Under the pieces are notes generated by a model, which had not been told where the DNA came from, did not search any database, and saw nothing but the letters and a program-made list of their open reading frames with translations. Source: Cryptomeria japonica (taxonomy: Eukaryota; Streptophyta; Pinopsida; Cupressales; Cupressaceae). From it: a stretch of 64,000 bases of DNA. Location of the stretch: positions 127,209,140-127,273,139 of the forward strand of contig NC_081410.1 of the NCBI RefSeq assembly GCF_030272615.1. The letters are read 5' to 3'. This document shows, in pieces, positions 12,621 to 24,068 of this stretch. How positions within the stretch are numbered: position 1 is the first letter of the stretch; every line of letters starts with the position of its first letter. The position numbers and the translations under genes are program-made.

Positions 12621-13763
12621 TTATGGATGAAACCATTTGAGATGCATTTTGTTGATCAGATCTACTAGTGGTTTGCCTACAGAAGTAGCCAACTGATATG
12701 CCCCAGACCCAAATACGGTAGTGATAACATATGGACCCAACCAGTTTGATTCAAACTTTCCCTGATGTTCTCTATTTGATTGGTTACGAGGATTCTCCCT
12801 AAGAACAAGATCACCTACCTCAAATGTATGAGGTCTAACTCGATGATTATAGCTCCTACTCAATCATCAACTTCAATAGGCAATATAGCTTCTATGCCAT
12901 AGACCAGTGAATAGGGATTTGTGCCTGTAGGGGCTCGAATGCTAGTTCGATATGCCCATAGTACTAGATTTAATTGAATGTTCCAATCACGGCCAACATC
13001 ATTTACTATCTTCTTGAGGATTATCAATATGTTCTTGTTTGATGCTTTGGCCTGACCATTTCCTTGTGGGTAATAGGGAGTGGAAAAGCGGTGTTGGATG
13101 TGAAACTTCTCACAGAGCTCACGAACATCCTGATTTTTGAAAGGAAGCCTGTTATCTGTGATGATGGACATGGGTACACCATAACAGAAGATGATGTAAT
13201 TAAGGATGAATGAGGTGATCTGCTTGTCGGTGACTGGGTAAGTGGAACAGCTTCGATCCACTTTCTGAAGTATTTGGTGCCGGTAATGATGAATTTGTGG
13301 TTGTTGGATGAAGATGGATGAATTTTACCCACAAGGTCAAGTCCCCATTGACAAAAGGGCCATGGTGTTGTGATTGGTTGCAATTCCTGTGCTGGTGCAT
13401 GTATCGAGTCTCCATGAACTTGCCATTTCTTACATTTTCTGACAAAATAGTAGGAGTCTTTTTCCATGGATGGCAAGTAGTATCCAACGCGCATGATCTT
13501 CTTTGCTAAGGAAGGACCACTTGAGTGAGTCCCACAAATTCCTTCATGTACCTCTTCCAAGGCCTTTGTTGTCTCATCCTATTCCAAACATCGAAGGAGA
13601 GTACCATCAAGGCTACGTTGGTATAGGGTTTAGGCAATGATGGTATATTGAGCGGTTTGGCAAATGAAGGTTTTATTTTGGTTATTTGATTGGTTAGGAG
13701 GAAGTGTGTGATCACAAAGGTAGGTGTAGAACTCATCGCACCATGGGGATTTGGAACCAACAA
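12621..13763 (-). pseudogene. Element B integrase
   Basis: Read downward from 13763 in several frames, it starts with an HHCC-type zinc-binding remnant: HEGICGTHSS, then KCKKWQVHGD, where the second C-x-x-C cysteine is Trp. The DDE core follows: GLDLVGKI, then IITDN, then PQGNGQAKASNK. The catalytic Glu normally in GQAEASNK is Lys here. The C-terminal part (12863-12621) has FEVGDLVL and NWLGPYVI, matching the GPY/F module of Ty3/gypsy integrases. The enzyme would insert element cDNA, but frameshifts near 13560 and 12860 and the E-to-K change make it inactive. No chromodomain is evident. Confidence 0.88.
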
Positions 13764-13845
13764 GGCAACATATCATCTCAGATTTGGGGATATCATAAGT
13801 AGGAATCCAAAGTTGTTCTACCAAGAACTCGTAGGGTGTTGAATT

Positions 13846-14270
13846 TTATGGAAGATCTAGGAGAGATGCAATGGTAGCCATGGTGTCAGCAACTTGATTT
13901 TGATCTCTAGGTATCTTCTCAAAGGTGATAGTTGTAAATGATGCTTTTAAAATGTCCACCATTTGCTTGTACAACATGAGTTTATCATCCTTGGTTTGAT
14001 ATTCTTCTGTGACTTGTCGGATGACCAGTTGGGAGTCACCATATATCTGTAACTCTTTCAATTTCCATTGTATAGCTAGTCTGAGTCTTGTGATCAAGGC
14101 CTCATATTCTTCTATGTTGTTTGTACATGGAAAAGTTAGCTTGTAAGATTTTGGGATGCTGTCACCTTGAGGTGTGTTAAACAGAATGCCTGCCCCCGAG
14201 CCATGCCTAGTATATGAACCATCAAAGTAGATCTTTCATGGTTGTGTTGTTGTGATCATGAAGATCTCTT
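13846..14270 (-). pseudogene. Element B second (archaeal-type) RNase H
   Basis: The segment from ~14100 to 13846 reads ITRLRLAIQWKLKELQIYGD, then SQLVIRQV, EYQTKDDKLMLYKQ and IPRDQNQVADTMATIASL. This is the additional RNase H domain that Tat-lineage gypsy elements carry between the normal RT-RNase H and integrase. The motif IYGDSQLV holds a catalytic Asp and NQVADTMA another. Upstream bases to ~14270 continue the domain but with stops. In intact relatives it degrades or processes RNA in RNA:DNA hybrids. It supports the lineage call but is not functional as sequenced. Confidence 0.85.
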
Positions 14271-14279
14271 CATCTAGAA

Positions 14280-15640
14280 AGTTATAAACAAGAGGATGAT
14301 CACCTATGAGGGGTGCATTGGCCAACTGATCTGCAATAATGGTCCATATACTCGATGTCAAATTCACTCAAAATCATCACCCATTTTGCCAAGCGGGCTG
14401 TCAATGCTGCTTTGCTGAGTAAGTATTTTAGTGGATCGATCTTTACAATGAGTTGTACTTTATGTTTTAACAAATAGTTCCTCAGTTTAGTGGCTACCAA
14501 GATTACTGCTAGACAAGCTCACTCAATAGGTGTGTAATTGAGTTCATAGCCGACTAGTGTGTGAGAGATGTAGTAAACATCACACTCTTTCCCTTCTACA
14601 TTATGTTGTGCCAATAGTACTCCCAATGTTGTATTAGTTGCTGAAATATAGAGTAATAGAGGTCTACTTGGATCTGGTGGGATCAACAACAGTGTATTCA
14701 TGAGATAGTCCTTAAGCATCTAGAATGCTTGTTGGCATCTGGCATCCCATTGAAAGCGGATGTTTTTGTGTAACAGGTGTGTAAAAGGATGACACTTATC
14801 TGCTAGTTGTACAATGAATATTTGGATGGATTGAAGCCACCCTTGTAGTTTCCTTAGCTGAATGATGTTCCTTAGAGGTGGCATGTCCATGATTGCTTTG
14901 ACCTTTGCTGGGTCGACCTCAATGTCTTTGCTTGAGATAATGTATCCTAGAAGCTTCCCTGAGGTTACTCCAAAGACCCATTTATTTGGGTTGAGTCGAA
15001 CATGATATTGTTCCAGTCTGTCAAAGATTTTCTCTAATATTTTGAGATGACCTTCTCTTGTTAATGATTTTACCAGTAAGTCATCAAAATAATCTTCCAT
15101 TATGGTATGCATCATATCATGAAAGATGGTGCTCATTGCTCTTTGATAGGTCACCCCTGCATTCTTTAGACCAAAAGGAATTACATTCCAACAGTATGTT
15201 CCCCATGGACATGTGAAGGTCATCTTATGTTGATCCTCTGGTGTGATCTTTATCTAATTGTACTTTGAAAATCTATCCATAAGAGAAAGCATGGCATGTC
15301 ATGTTGTTAGGTCCACGATCATGTCAATGTTTCATAGGGGGAAGTCATCTTTAGGACATGCCTTGTTTAGATCTCTGAAGTCAGTATAGATACAGATGCC
15401 CCCATTTGGTTTGCCAATAGGTACAATGTTGGATATCCAATCTGCATTATCAATTGGTCTAATAAAACCAACATCCAGGAGTTTCTTAAGTTCTACTTTG
15501 ACTAGTACTACAATCTGGGGGTGCATCTTGCGAAGCTTCTGTTTTACTAGTTTAGCTCCTTCTGCCATAGTGAGGTGATGCATGACTAAATCAGGATCAA
15601 GACCAGGCATGTCTGTATATGACCATGCAAAGTCGATCTA
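14280..15640 (-). pseudogene. Element B reverse transcriptase and RNase H
   Basis: From 15610 down: the pre-finger region (LRKMHPQIVVLVKVELKKLL), IGKPNGGICIYTDFRDLNKA, then TFTCPWGTYCWNVIPFGLKN and the catalytic box YFDDLLVKS (usually YVDD). Then FGVTSGKLLGYIIS and the connection. RNase H follows at 14719-14300 (LLLYISATNTTLGVLLAQ, then YYISHTLVGYELNYTPIE). Stops interrupt it near 15330, 15255, 14719 and 14515. The order matches the Ty3/gypsy pol polyprotein. The enzyme would copy element RNA in cytoplasmic particles; this copy is dead. Confidence 0.92.
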
Positions 15641-16980
15641 ACGCTTCTAGAAGAATTCGACAAACTTAGGTTGTTCCTCTGAAATTAAAAGAGATGCCAG
15701 ATGTATGTGATGAGTAGTCTCAAGGGTCCCCACGTTGAATTATTTTGTTTCCTCAATAAGGATTTTTGATCATTCCAGATTTGCACTAGAGGGGAGGATG
15801 TCAAACCTTTCATCCGTAGGTGCCTCAGAGAGGTTTTCACCATTGGATATGCTCTTTCTTTTTACTTTTTTGGGATCAAATAGTGCCATAGTGTGGTTTT
15901 CACTGGAAGATGCATGTTTTATTATAATATTTTTGCAGCTGAAAGGTTTGGCATCTGCCCCAAAGTAGGTTGTGCTATTAAGTTCAATGGCGAATCCATC
16001 TTTGTGATCCCCACTTGGTATGTTATCCCGTAGTTCCAAAATGTCAATGATCGCCTCATCGTTTTGGAAATGGTCAAGGCATGGGGGATTTGGTTGGTTC
16101 CATTCGATGAGTTAAGGATGGATAATGGGTATTACCTCATCGATCAGGTAAATTTTATAAGATGTGTCAGTGAGGGTCAAGACGTTGTGGTGAAGGTCGT
16201 TGATGGTACTCTCCCTGTCAGATTCAGGTGTAGGATGTGACATAGGCTCTATGGAAGGTGTTTCCAGTTCAGGAACCCAAGAGGTTTTAATCTGTTCTTC
16301 TCTGTAAATAGGGATTTCTTTGTGAGGTAGAGGTGGTGATGTGTCTTCCTCATCTGAAGTATTGAGATGTATAGAATCAACTTCCCATTCATGTGAGTCA
16401 GTCTCTGAGTCGCTTTCCAGTATCTGATCACTATACCAAACTGGGATATCCTTTGAGTTAAACACTGTAGGTTTGATTGATTGATGTACCTTTGGAGATG
16501 GAATGGTTGGTGCTATGGGGAGGATTATTGGGATCAGTGAATCCAATACTGGGAGTATCGACATTGTTGAATCTACTGCTTCTAATGGAATGATCAGTGT
16601 TGTCGATACTGATGGGGGTTTTGATACTGCTAATGGTGGGATCGACTGATGTACCTTTGGAGATGGAATGATTGGTGGGATGGTTAGTACTATGAATGGT
16701 ATTGTTGGGATTCTCAGCCTCATTGGGTAAAATGGTGTGGTTCTTGGTGTTGATGATATAATCAAGGGTGGCTTCTTTAGAGTATTAGGTTGATATAGAG
16801 GTTTGATGGTTTTCCCTTTGAATCTGAGCTTAGGAAGAGTCTCCTTTTGAAAGCCTAATCCAATGTTATCTTTAGGCTTTAATTTTGGCTGCAGCCGCTT
16901 ATTTTGTCCTTGCTTGCAAGGTCCCAAAGTACAATGACCATCATAGCCCATTCTTTGCATAATGGTAAGGCCTTTTCCAT
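15641..16980 (-). pseudogene. Element B spacer between protease and RT
   Basis: An open stretch at 16960-16112 encodes a Pro/Ile/Ser-rich segment. It begins MQRMGYDGHCTLGPCKQGQN and includes DNIGLGFQK, a short block often found after the protease in Tat elements. The rest (16039-15770 and around) is acidic and carries no catalytic motif. Two internal phrases, both containing IPSPKVHQSI, are repeated near 16490 and 16650, suggesting a local duplication. Likely a linker of the polyprotein; no enzyme activity can be assigned. Confidence 0.65.
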
Positions 16981-16981
16981 A

Positions 16982-17900
16982 TTAATCTATGGGAAGCTTA
17001 GCTTGTGGGATTTCCATTGTGATAGGATCTTTATAGATCCATTCTGTTAAGTCCTCATCTCTGGTCTCCTCTTCTTGGATCTTTTCAAGGAAAAAAGGTG
17101 ACAAAGTGCATGTTGGCTTGACCAGTGGTGTTTGAAGTAACCTTTGAGGCTTACCATGAGTTCTAGGGGAAGTGGGTAGCTTCTCTTGCTTGGGTATAGT
17201 GGTTTTTGAACTGGAAAGAGAGGCTGGACTAACATATGATGTGGATGGGATAGCTTCTTTATTGTTGGGAACGATAATCTCTGGCTGATGGTTGATATTG
17301 TTACAATATGCAAATGGATTTGTATCACCAAGGATTGTAATTTCTACACTGTTATGAGGAAACTTGATACACTGGTGATAGGTGGATGGAACGGCTTGCA
17401 TGGAATGTATCCAAGGTCTCCCTAACAACAAATTATAGGGCAGAGGAAGGTCCAAAACTTGACATATGATGTGCTTCACCACTGGGCCCACTAGGATTGG
17501 TAACACAACTGCTCCTTTAGAAGAACTCTCCACATCATCATAGGCTTTTATGGTTATCTTTTTGTGGGGGTCCACTGATTCAACTACATATCGCAGTGTT
17601 GTGACCAATTATAATGTACAGATATTTAGGCTTGCTCCATTGTCGATCAAGACTCACTTGATCCTATGTTGGTTGATAAATCCTTCAATATGGAGTGAGG
17701 CGTTATGAGGTTGTTGGAAGGATGTATTGTTGCTTTCAGAGAAAGTGAGACATGGTGATGACCTCAGACTACCAACCATAGGTTGAAATTGATCTGTATT
17801 TAGATTGACAGGGACTAACGCCTCTTGGAGAGCTTGATCCAAGATTATTTATGGGATGGGGATAGGCGCAAAATCTCTAAGATGGATATAAGTGCAGGCG
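16982..17900 (-). pseudogene. Element B protease
   Basis: Around 17660-17620 the minus strand reads VLIDNGASLNICTL, the retropepsin active-site block with D-N-G. The ORF at 17608-16982 continues with VVLPILVGPVVKHIICQVLD, LLLGRPWIHSMQAV and STYHQCIKFPHN, a standard Tat-type protease fold. Stops flank the active-site segment. A Ser/Pro-rich tail follows. The protease would mature the gag-pol polyprotein; it is broken here. The matching domain in element A shares the D-N-G signature. Confidence 0.82.
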
Positions 17901-17910
17901 TCTTATGTAA

Positions 17911-19805
17911 CTATTCCACAAGGTTATATTGCTTTGGGATGGAGGTTGTGCCTTGTGGAGTTTCTTTAATGGTAATCTTGCTATGACGTGTAACAACATT
18001 GTAGGTAGAGCTTGGATCTTTGATGGTAATGGTTGCAATTTGTTCATTGGCATCATATAGGTGATTCACAGTGTAATTATAGGGGGCTCGCGTATAATCA
18101 TTGGTATCTATATTTTGTCCTGAAGTGGAAGGACCCCTTTGATCTTGTGATGGAAGCGGATTCTTAAACATAAGATGATCATTATTTGGGGTTTTTGGGT
18201 CGTGTCCTTCAATTTCAATCTCTTCTCGGTCAATAAGATCCTAAACAAGATCTTTCAATCTATGACAGTTACTTGTTTTATGTCCTTTCCCTTGATGGAA
18301 TTCACAATGTTCATTATCCCTCCACCATGGAGGTTTGACCTGAGGTTCGTAATTAGATGTCTTTGGTAAGGTTACTAGATTTGAAGAGACCAATTGACGT
18401 AACATTGTTTCAATAAGTTCTCCTAAGGGAGTGTATGTACATTTTGGTTTATAATTTTGTTGTTGTTTTCTCAGTTCCTCTTGCGGTGCATTGCGCCCTT
18501 GATTTGGCAGGGGAGCAACCGTGTTTTTCTTAGGAGGGGGGTTTTGCCCCGCAAATCAAACCATGGGTTGTGCACTATTGATAGTCCTTGCATCTACAAC
18601 TCCATCATTGATGATGTTTTGTTTTTATTCCAAAAGTTGGGTTTATCATTGTTAAAGCGTGGGCGAGGGCCATCTTTTGCTTCATTGTATATCTTGATAA
18701 GCCCCTTTTTGATGAGGGCTCGTTCACATTTTAAACCCTGGGTGATCATGTCATTAAAGGACTCTGTGCCTTTCATGTCTTGATGGAATTCCATTTCTTT
18801 GTTCAAGTTAGAAATAAATATTTCCACTAGCTCTCATTCAGGTAACTGAAGAGAACGTCTGCTAGACATTTATCACCATCATTGCAAGAAAGCTGAAAAT
18901 AGATCCCCTGGTTTTTGCTTGGTGTTACACAGATCTGCCATGGTGACATCGTGTTCTATGTTATGTGAATAATGTGCAATGAACTTTTGGATCAGTTCTT
19001 CGAATGTCCTAATGTTGCCTGTTAGTCAAGAAAACCATTGCGTGGTTGTCCATTATAAACTCTGAGGAAAGAGACGCATTAGATATGTGTCTTCATATGC
19101 CACTTCTAGGCAAGCTGAGTGAAATTCCCTGACATGATCTCGAGGGTCTCCTTTTCCCCGATACTTTTCAAACTTAGGTGTTTCAAATCCTTGTGGAAAA
19201 GGTGGCATATTTAGATTCCTATCGAAGGGATAGGGACAAATATCATTAAGTGAAAAGTGGGTAGTTTTCACATCACTGTGGAGTTGTTGGGCTAGATTCT
19301 TGACTTGTTGCCTCAATATGTCAATGTCATTAGGAGGAGGAGGAGGTGGGGGATTTCCTTGATGAAGGTCATATCTGAAGTTATCTCGACCTCTTCCACC
19401 CTCATTATGACTATGGTGTTCCGATGCTTGTCGTAATTGTGCAGTATCAAAATTAGAGGGTAGTTTGGCTCCCTCTTGAGCAAGTCTCAAAAAGTGAGCA
19501 TCAACGTTGTTTTTTAGGATTTCATCAAAAAGTCGATTGAAGAGGGGGTTGTGTTGTGCCCTTTCTATTTCTTTAGGAGTGGGAGTACTATGATTTTCAT
19601 CATTTGTGTTTCCTCTAAGGGCTTCTTGGAATTCATTGAGATTTTTCTCCTCTTCCTCCTTGATCTCTAGTTGTCTAGACCTTGATCTAGTTCGAACCAT
19701 TTTGTTTGAAAGTTGTTCTTGAAGTTTGGTGAAAATGATTATGAGTTGGTTATGGAATGAGAGATAAATGTTTGGTGAAGTGTTTTGCATATGGATCTCT
19801 AGCAC
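17911..19805 (-). pseudogene. Element B gag
   Basis: The likely start is the ATG at 19700 (MVRTRSRSRQLEIKEEEEKN); the frame is open back to 19805. A helical acidic N-terminus is followed by a poly-Pro run and then the gag core: FEKYRGKGDPRDHVREFHSA, CLEVAYEDTYLMRLFPQSL. After a stop at 19053 the core goes on in broken frames (IEHDVTMADLCNTKQ, then EFHQDMKGTESFNDMITQGL). A zinc-knuckle-like CEFHQGKGHKTSNC lies near 18290. This is the retrotransposon gag/capsid domain, inactivated by several stops. Confidence 0.88.
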
Positions 19806-21774
19806 TAAAGGTTTGATGTTACCAAAGTCCTTCTATGAATTGCTTGTTGTGTTTGTTGACAATGTTTGATATGATAAGGTATAGAGAGGTCCAAGATGTG
19901 TTACAGACCAAGCTATCTAGTAATGAGAGGATGCACTAATAGACTAGTTTTAACCTGCGTAGAAATGCCTCTTTAGGATGAGTTTATCCTAGATGTAGAG
20001 ACACTCTAAAAAGTGATGTGTTGTTTTGATTCAATCAATTACTAAAAAGAACTCAGGACAAGACCTCTTTATGTTTCGAGAGTTGGAATGGATTGATGAT
20101 GTATGAATGTGAGAATGGATGGAATGTTTAAACTTCAATAAAAACTTTGTGTTACATATGGGAAAAATTCTTCCTCTTCTCTTTCAGGGGTTGGTGGTTC
20201 TTCCCGAGATATGTTATATGTTATGCAAGTGTCTGGAAAGAAGGAAGGGTTGATTTTGCCTCCCTTGTTTTTATGATAACTCAAAGCTCTATATTGAGTA
20301 AAATCTCTGCAATTCAAAGACTCTTGATCAAACTCGTTGGATTTTCCTTGAAAATATAGACGCATGTGATGCAATAAGGCTCTATGTGAGACAAAAATTT
20401 GTCTATTGAGAGAGAAAATTTTCCTTCTTTTGATGAAAGCCTTTGAGCTCAATGGTCTTTTCTTCAAATTGATATGTTGATGAAGATTCTTCCTTCTCAA
20501 AATATGAAGGATGGTCATATAGTTTGATATCTTGCTTGCACTTTTGTTTTGTTCTTTGCCAAATGTTTGGTTTTGAATTTTTTGTGTTGGATGAATACTT
20601 GTTTTTGAATTGGTTTTGATTTTCTTTGACAAGAAAATAGAGCAAGCACACAAACACAATAATGTTGCCTCAAAAGGCACAAATAAGTGTGGGTCTAAGT
20701 CAACCCAATCTTTGAATTTTCTAACCCCTTTTCAAATGTTTTTGTGTATGTTTTTCCAAAAGTCTGAAGTCAACTCAATTTATTACTGGTCTGACACAAA
20801 ATGAAGACACTTCAAACACATTTTATCCCTAAGGTCAAATGGCCAGTTGCGATAATTTCAGCCCACATCTTGATATTTCTTCAACTTTGGTACTACATAC
20901 CTTATGAATCCCACTGTAGTAGGTAAGGATGTGATATACTAAGTCTTGTGCGAGCATAACAGATAGATGATCCCTATGATGGGGGAGTCACCACTTTTAT
21001 CAAGCTACAAGTAGCCTTTCAAAAAGCCATGTTTCTACTCAAGGAAATATGTATGGTGAGTATCTTGGGAGAAAAACCATCTATGCTCTTGCACTGAATT
21101 TATCACAAATATCCTCAATCAATAGAACAGGTGGGTTTCTATATAAAAAGGTGTCTAGTAATGTTCGATGTTTTTGGACATAAGTTCATTCTGCAGTGAC
21201 TCACTTAAGAGCCTTGTAACTTGTGGTGGGGCCCATTTATCCTTTTGGCAAGTTACACTATAGGAAAAGCTATACGCAAGGCTACAACTTTCACTCACAC
21301 CTGATTTCTATAGCGGCTTGAAGGATTTACCGCACGAGGTCGTTCCCAAGAGTGATGTGTCTCTTGGCAGGCCTCTCTTAAAAAGATAAAATTTTGAGTG
21401 TTACTAACACTTTTCTCTTGCACCTAGGACCACGAAAGCCAAGGGAGAGGATAGTGTGTGTTAGAAGTAGGACCACTCGCCAAACTTTGCACAAGTGTGC
21501 CAATCACTAAAAACACTTGTTCTTTTTAACTGATTTTCATTGCAATGTGATCTAACTATTTGGAGATGTTGCTCCAACAATCATGGTGATCTTTTTAACT
21601 TCAAAGGCAAAATGTTTTGTAAACTAGGAACTTTGAAATATTGGTCAACTGAATTGAAAACATGTTTTTTTGCTTGATGTAAAATTGCTTTTGAACTTGA
21701 AGGAAAAAGGGCTTGTTCTTTTTAAGCTTTGCCCAAAACGAAGAGTGGATTGTGATTTCTTTAAGTTGATACAA

Positions 21775-21925
21775 GAAATGAAATTTTCTTTGTTGATTTT
21801 AAGCACCAAAAATGAAGTTTGGAGTTGATTTTAAGCACCAAAATGAAGTCTTGTTTCCTAACTTGCAAGAAAAACAAAGTTTGCCTTGTTGATTTTAAGC
21901 ACCAAAAATGAATTGAAGTTGATTT
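21775..21925. repeat. GTTGATTTTAAGCACCAAAA repeat, three copies
   Basis: The phrase GTTGATTTTAAGCACCAAAA followed by ATGAA occurs near 21794, 21824 and 21890 in the leader of element B, with a fourth partial copy (AGTTGATTTTAA) near 21917. Confidence 0.7.
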
Positions 21926-22154
21926 TAACTTAAGAAAAGAAAATGAATTTATTTATCCTAACTTAAAAGACAAAGTTAGCAAAATAAATTAATTGACTTC
22001 CTAAGCTTAATTTCTAAAATCCTACAAAAACAGGGTTAGTCCAAACCTGCACACAAGATAATAAGTTAGTAAAATCCACATATTTGGTGGGCTTCTACAA
22101 ACCTAATTTTTTGGTTTTTCGGTTACAAGAAATTCTTTTTACAACTCTTTGTTA

Positions 22155-22480
22155 CAATAGCGCTACTCTGTGTGAAAAAAAAAGTGCCATTTAACATGAA
22201 AGTGCTAATAAAACAGTGAAAGCGCTAAAAGAAGCACAAACACGCTACAAAAAGAGACAAAAGCGCTAAAAGAACTCTGTCAAATAGAATTAATTTTGTA
22301 AAACAAAGAGCCAAAAGCACTAAAAGAAGATACGATAGCGCTATTTAAGGGTTAATAGCACTAAAAGATGGACAATAGCGCTAATTGAGAAACAATAGCA
22401 CTATTATTAGGAACAATAGCGCTAAAGTGTCCAATTTTGAAGGCACTAAAGCGGGAACGAAATCGCTAAAGAGGGACCTG
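22155..22480. repeat. AGCGCTA motif array
   Basis: About fourteen copies of ATAGCGCTA or the one-base variant AGCACTA, spaced roughly 15-35 bp apart, lie between gag and the 5' LTR of element B. AGCGCT is a palindrome, so the array reads similarly on both strands. Confidence 0.75.
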
Positions 22481-22549
22481 TGTGTCAATTAAAACATAGA
22501 AAAATGTTAGTAGTTTTTAAAAAATGATATCAGAAGGTTGCATGTTCGA

Positions 22550-22569
22550 TTAACATTGGGTTCACCAAA
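22550..22569 (-). promoter_or_regulatory. primer-binding site region of element B
   Basis: The minus strand reads TTTGGTGAACCCAATGTTAA directly after the LTR end (GCATCA), matching the PBS-like start of element A at 11 of the first 11 bases. Confidence 0.6.
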
Positions 22570-24063
22570 TGATGCTCAGCAAAAAGGATATCGTTAGGAT
22601 AACAAACACAAACAACAAGCAAGAAACCAATTATTAGTGTTAGTGTTAGAAATCACAAATTAAAAACTATCCTAAGCAAGCATATCAAGAGAGACACTAC
22701 ATACAAAACAGAAAGCTTAATGAAACTAAGAAATGCAACAAGACATCTCCAAATGCCCTCCACCATGTTTGTAGCTTCTCCCCCCTTGTTCCTCTCCTCT
22801 CCAAGTTCCCAAATGAGTGTAGCTCTCAGTAGCTTTTTGCACTATTTTTGGATGTCTTATGGAGGTTCAAGATTGTGAATAAAAGCTCATGAAAATGCAA
22901 ACATGAACAAGCTAAAAATGAGATATCATATAATCTAGTGTTGATTTTAGTCCAAAAGAGTAAATGTAAATGCTTATGCTAAATGCTCTCTAAATTTCAC
23001 TATAGGTTAAATACATACAAGTTTTCAGGATTATAGATGTGCTTGAGGATGCTTGAGGATTTGAAAATGAGGAATGTGAGCTCTATTTATAGGTAAAATG
23101 GAGAAATGGAGGGTTGAGATTGAGTAATCTCAACAAGGGTCGGGATTGAAAGTTTTAAGATCCATGTGAGGGATTTCAACCCAATCCCGGGATGGCAAAT
23201 GTCAACAAGAGATGGGTTGAGAGGAGAGGGAATAATCATTAAATGCTTGACATGACTTGAGGGTTAACATGGGAGGTAAGGTTAATGTTGAGTTGAAATA
23301 ATAAAGCCATTATCCAATAAATAATGTCTCTATCCAATGGATAAACTCTTGTGCAAGGGTTAGTGAGGATAACCATGGTCAAAGCAATAAATGCTTGAAG
23401 AGACACATGGGTTACATGAGGGTTGAGTTAGAGGTAAAGTCTCTAACCATGGGTCAAGTGGATTTAACCATAAATGGTTATGTAAGAGGCATTAATGGTC
23501 ATGTAAGAGCCATTAGTGGTTTGGAAGACTTTAGGGGTTAGCTTGTTGAACACATAAAATATTTTTCAAAGACTTTGGAATCTTTGAGAAGTGACTTCAA
23601 GTTTCTTAGGAATGTGACAATATTTAGGGGATGGGATTAGGCTAATTAGGAATTATTAGAAAGTGGTTAGAAGGATCTAGAAGGGGATTTAGGATTGCAA
23701 GTGGATTTGGTGGGTGAGGGAAAATAGGATTTAAATTAAAATAAAATTAATTTATTTCAACTTGTGGTTGCAACTTGCATTTGTAGGAGAATGCAAGTTG
23801 GGGGGAGTTTAATGATTTAAATAAATGTTTTAAATATTTATTTAAAAGAGGAAAGGGGTTTAAATTAAATAATTATGATTTATATATTTAATTGATTTAG
23901 AATTTGGTTTAATGAATTAATTGAAATAAATTAAATAATTTATTTAATTAATAGGAGAATGGTTGAGGATGAATTAATTTAATTAATTGTTGGCTAGTGG
24001 GTTTATTAATCAAATAAATAGTAAATATTCATTTAATTAAATGAACAAATTTATGTGACCACA
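22570..24063 (-). repeat. 5' LTR of element B (element orientation)
   Basis: Matches 8956-10437. It starts TGATGCTCAGC and ends GACCACA on the + strand. Relative to the other copy it has small indels, for example near 23560 and 23920. Confidence 0.92.
23083..23091 (-). promoter_or_regulatory. TATA-like box in the 5' LTR of element B
   Basis: TATAAATAG on the minus strand, conserved in the other LTR at 9469-9477. It is a plausible core promoter for element transcription toward gag. Confidence 0.55.
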
Positions 24064-24068
24064 ATAAT
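24064..24068. repeat. target-site duplication of element B, right copy
   Basis: ATAAT, followed by GCTTATCCCCAAG, which continues the interrupted LTR of element A. Confidence 0.78.

Larger units (their letters stand above)
19806..22540 (-). other. Element B leader with repeats
   Basis: About 2.7 kb between the 5' LTR and gag. It holds the two repeat blocks listed separately. The open frame on the minus strand at 20680-20135 has no recognisable domain, and I do not call it a gene. Confidence 0.55.
8956..24063 (-). mobile_element. Element B: Tat-lineage Ty3/gypsy retrotransposon inserted in the LTR of element A
   Basis: Two ~1.49 kb direct repeats (8956-10437 and 22570-24063) enclose a 12.1 kb interior. 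On the minus strand this encodes, in order, gag, zinc knuckle, protease, RT with RNase H, a second RNase H and integrase. The second RNase H between RT-RNH and integrase is the hallmark of the Tat/Ogre group. A PPT sits at 10438-10453 and a PBS-like site at 22550-22569. A 5-bp duplication brackets it. Every coding domain has stops or frameshifts, so it is not autonomous now. Confidence 0.93.

Noticed and set aside
20135-20680. 181-codon minus-strand frame in the leader of element B
   Set aside because: No motif, low-complexity Lys/Ser composition, and a position where gypsy leaders have no gene. The LTR and leader context explains it better.
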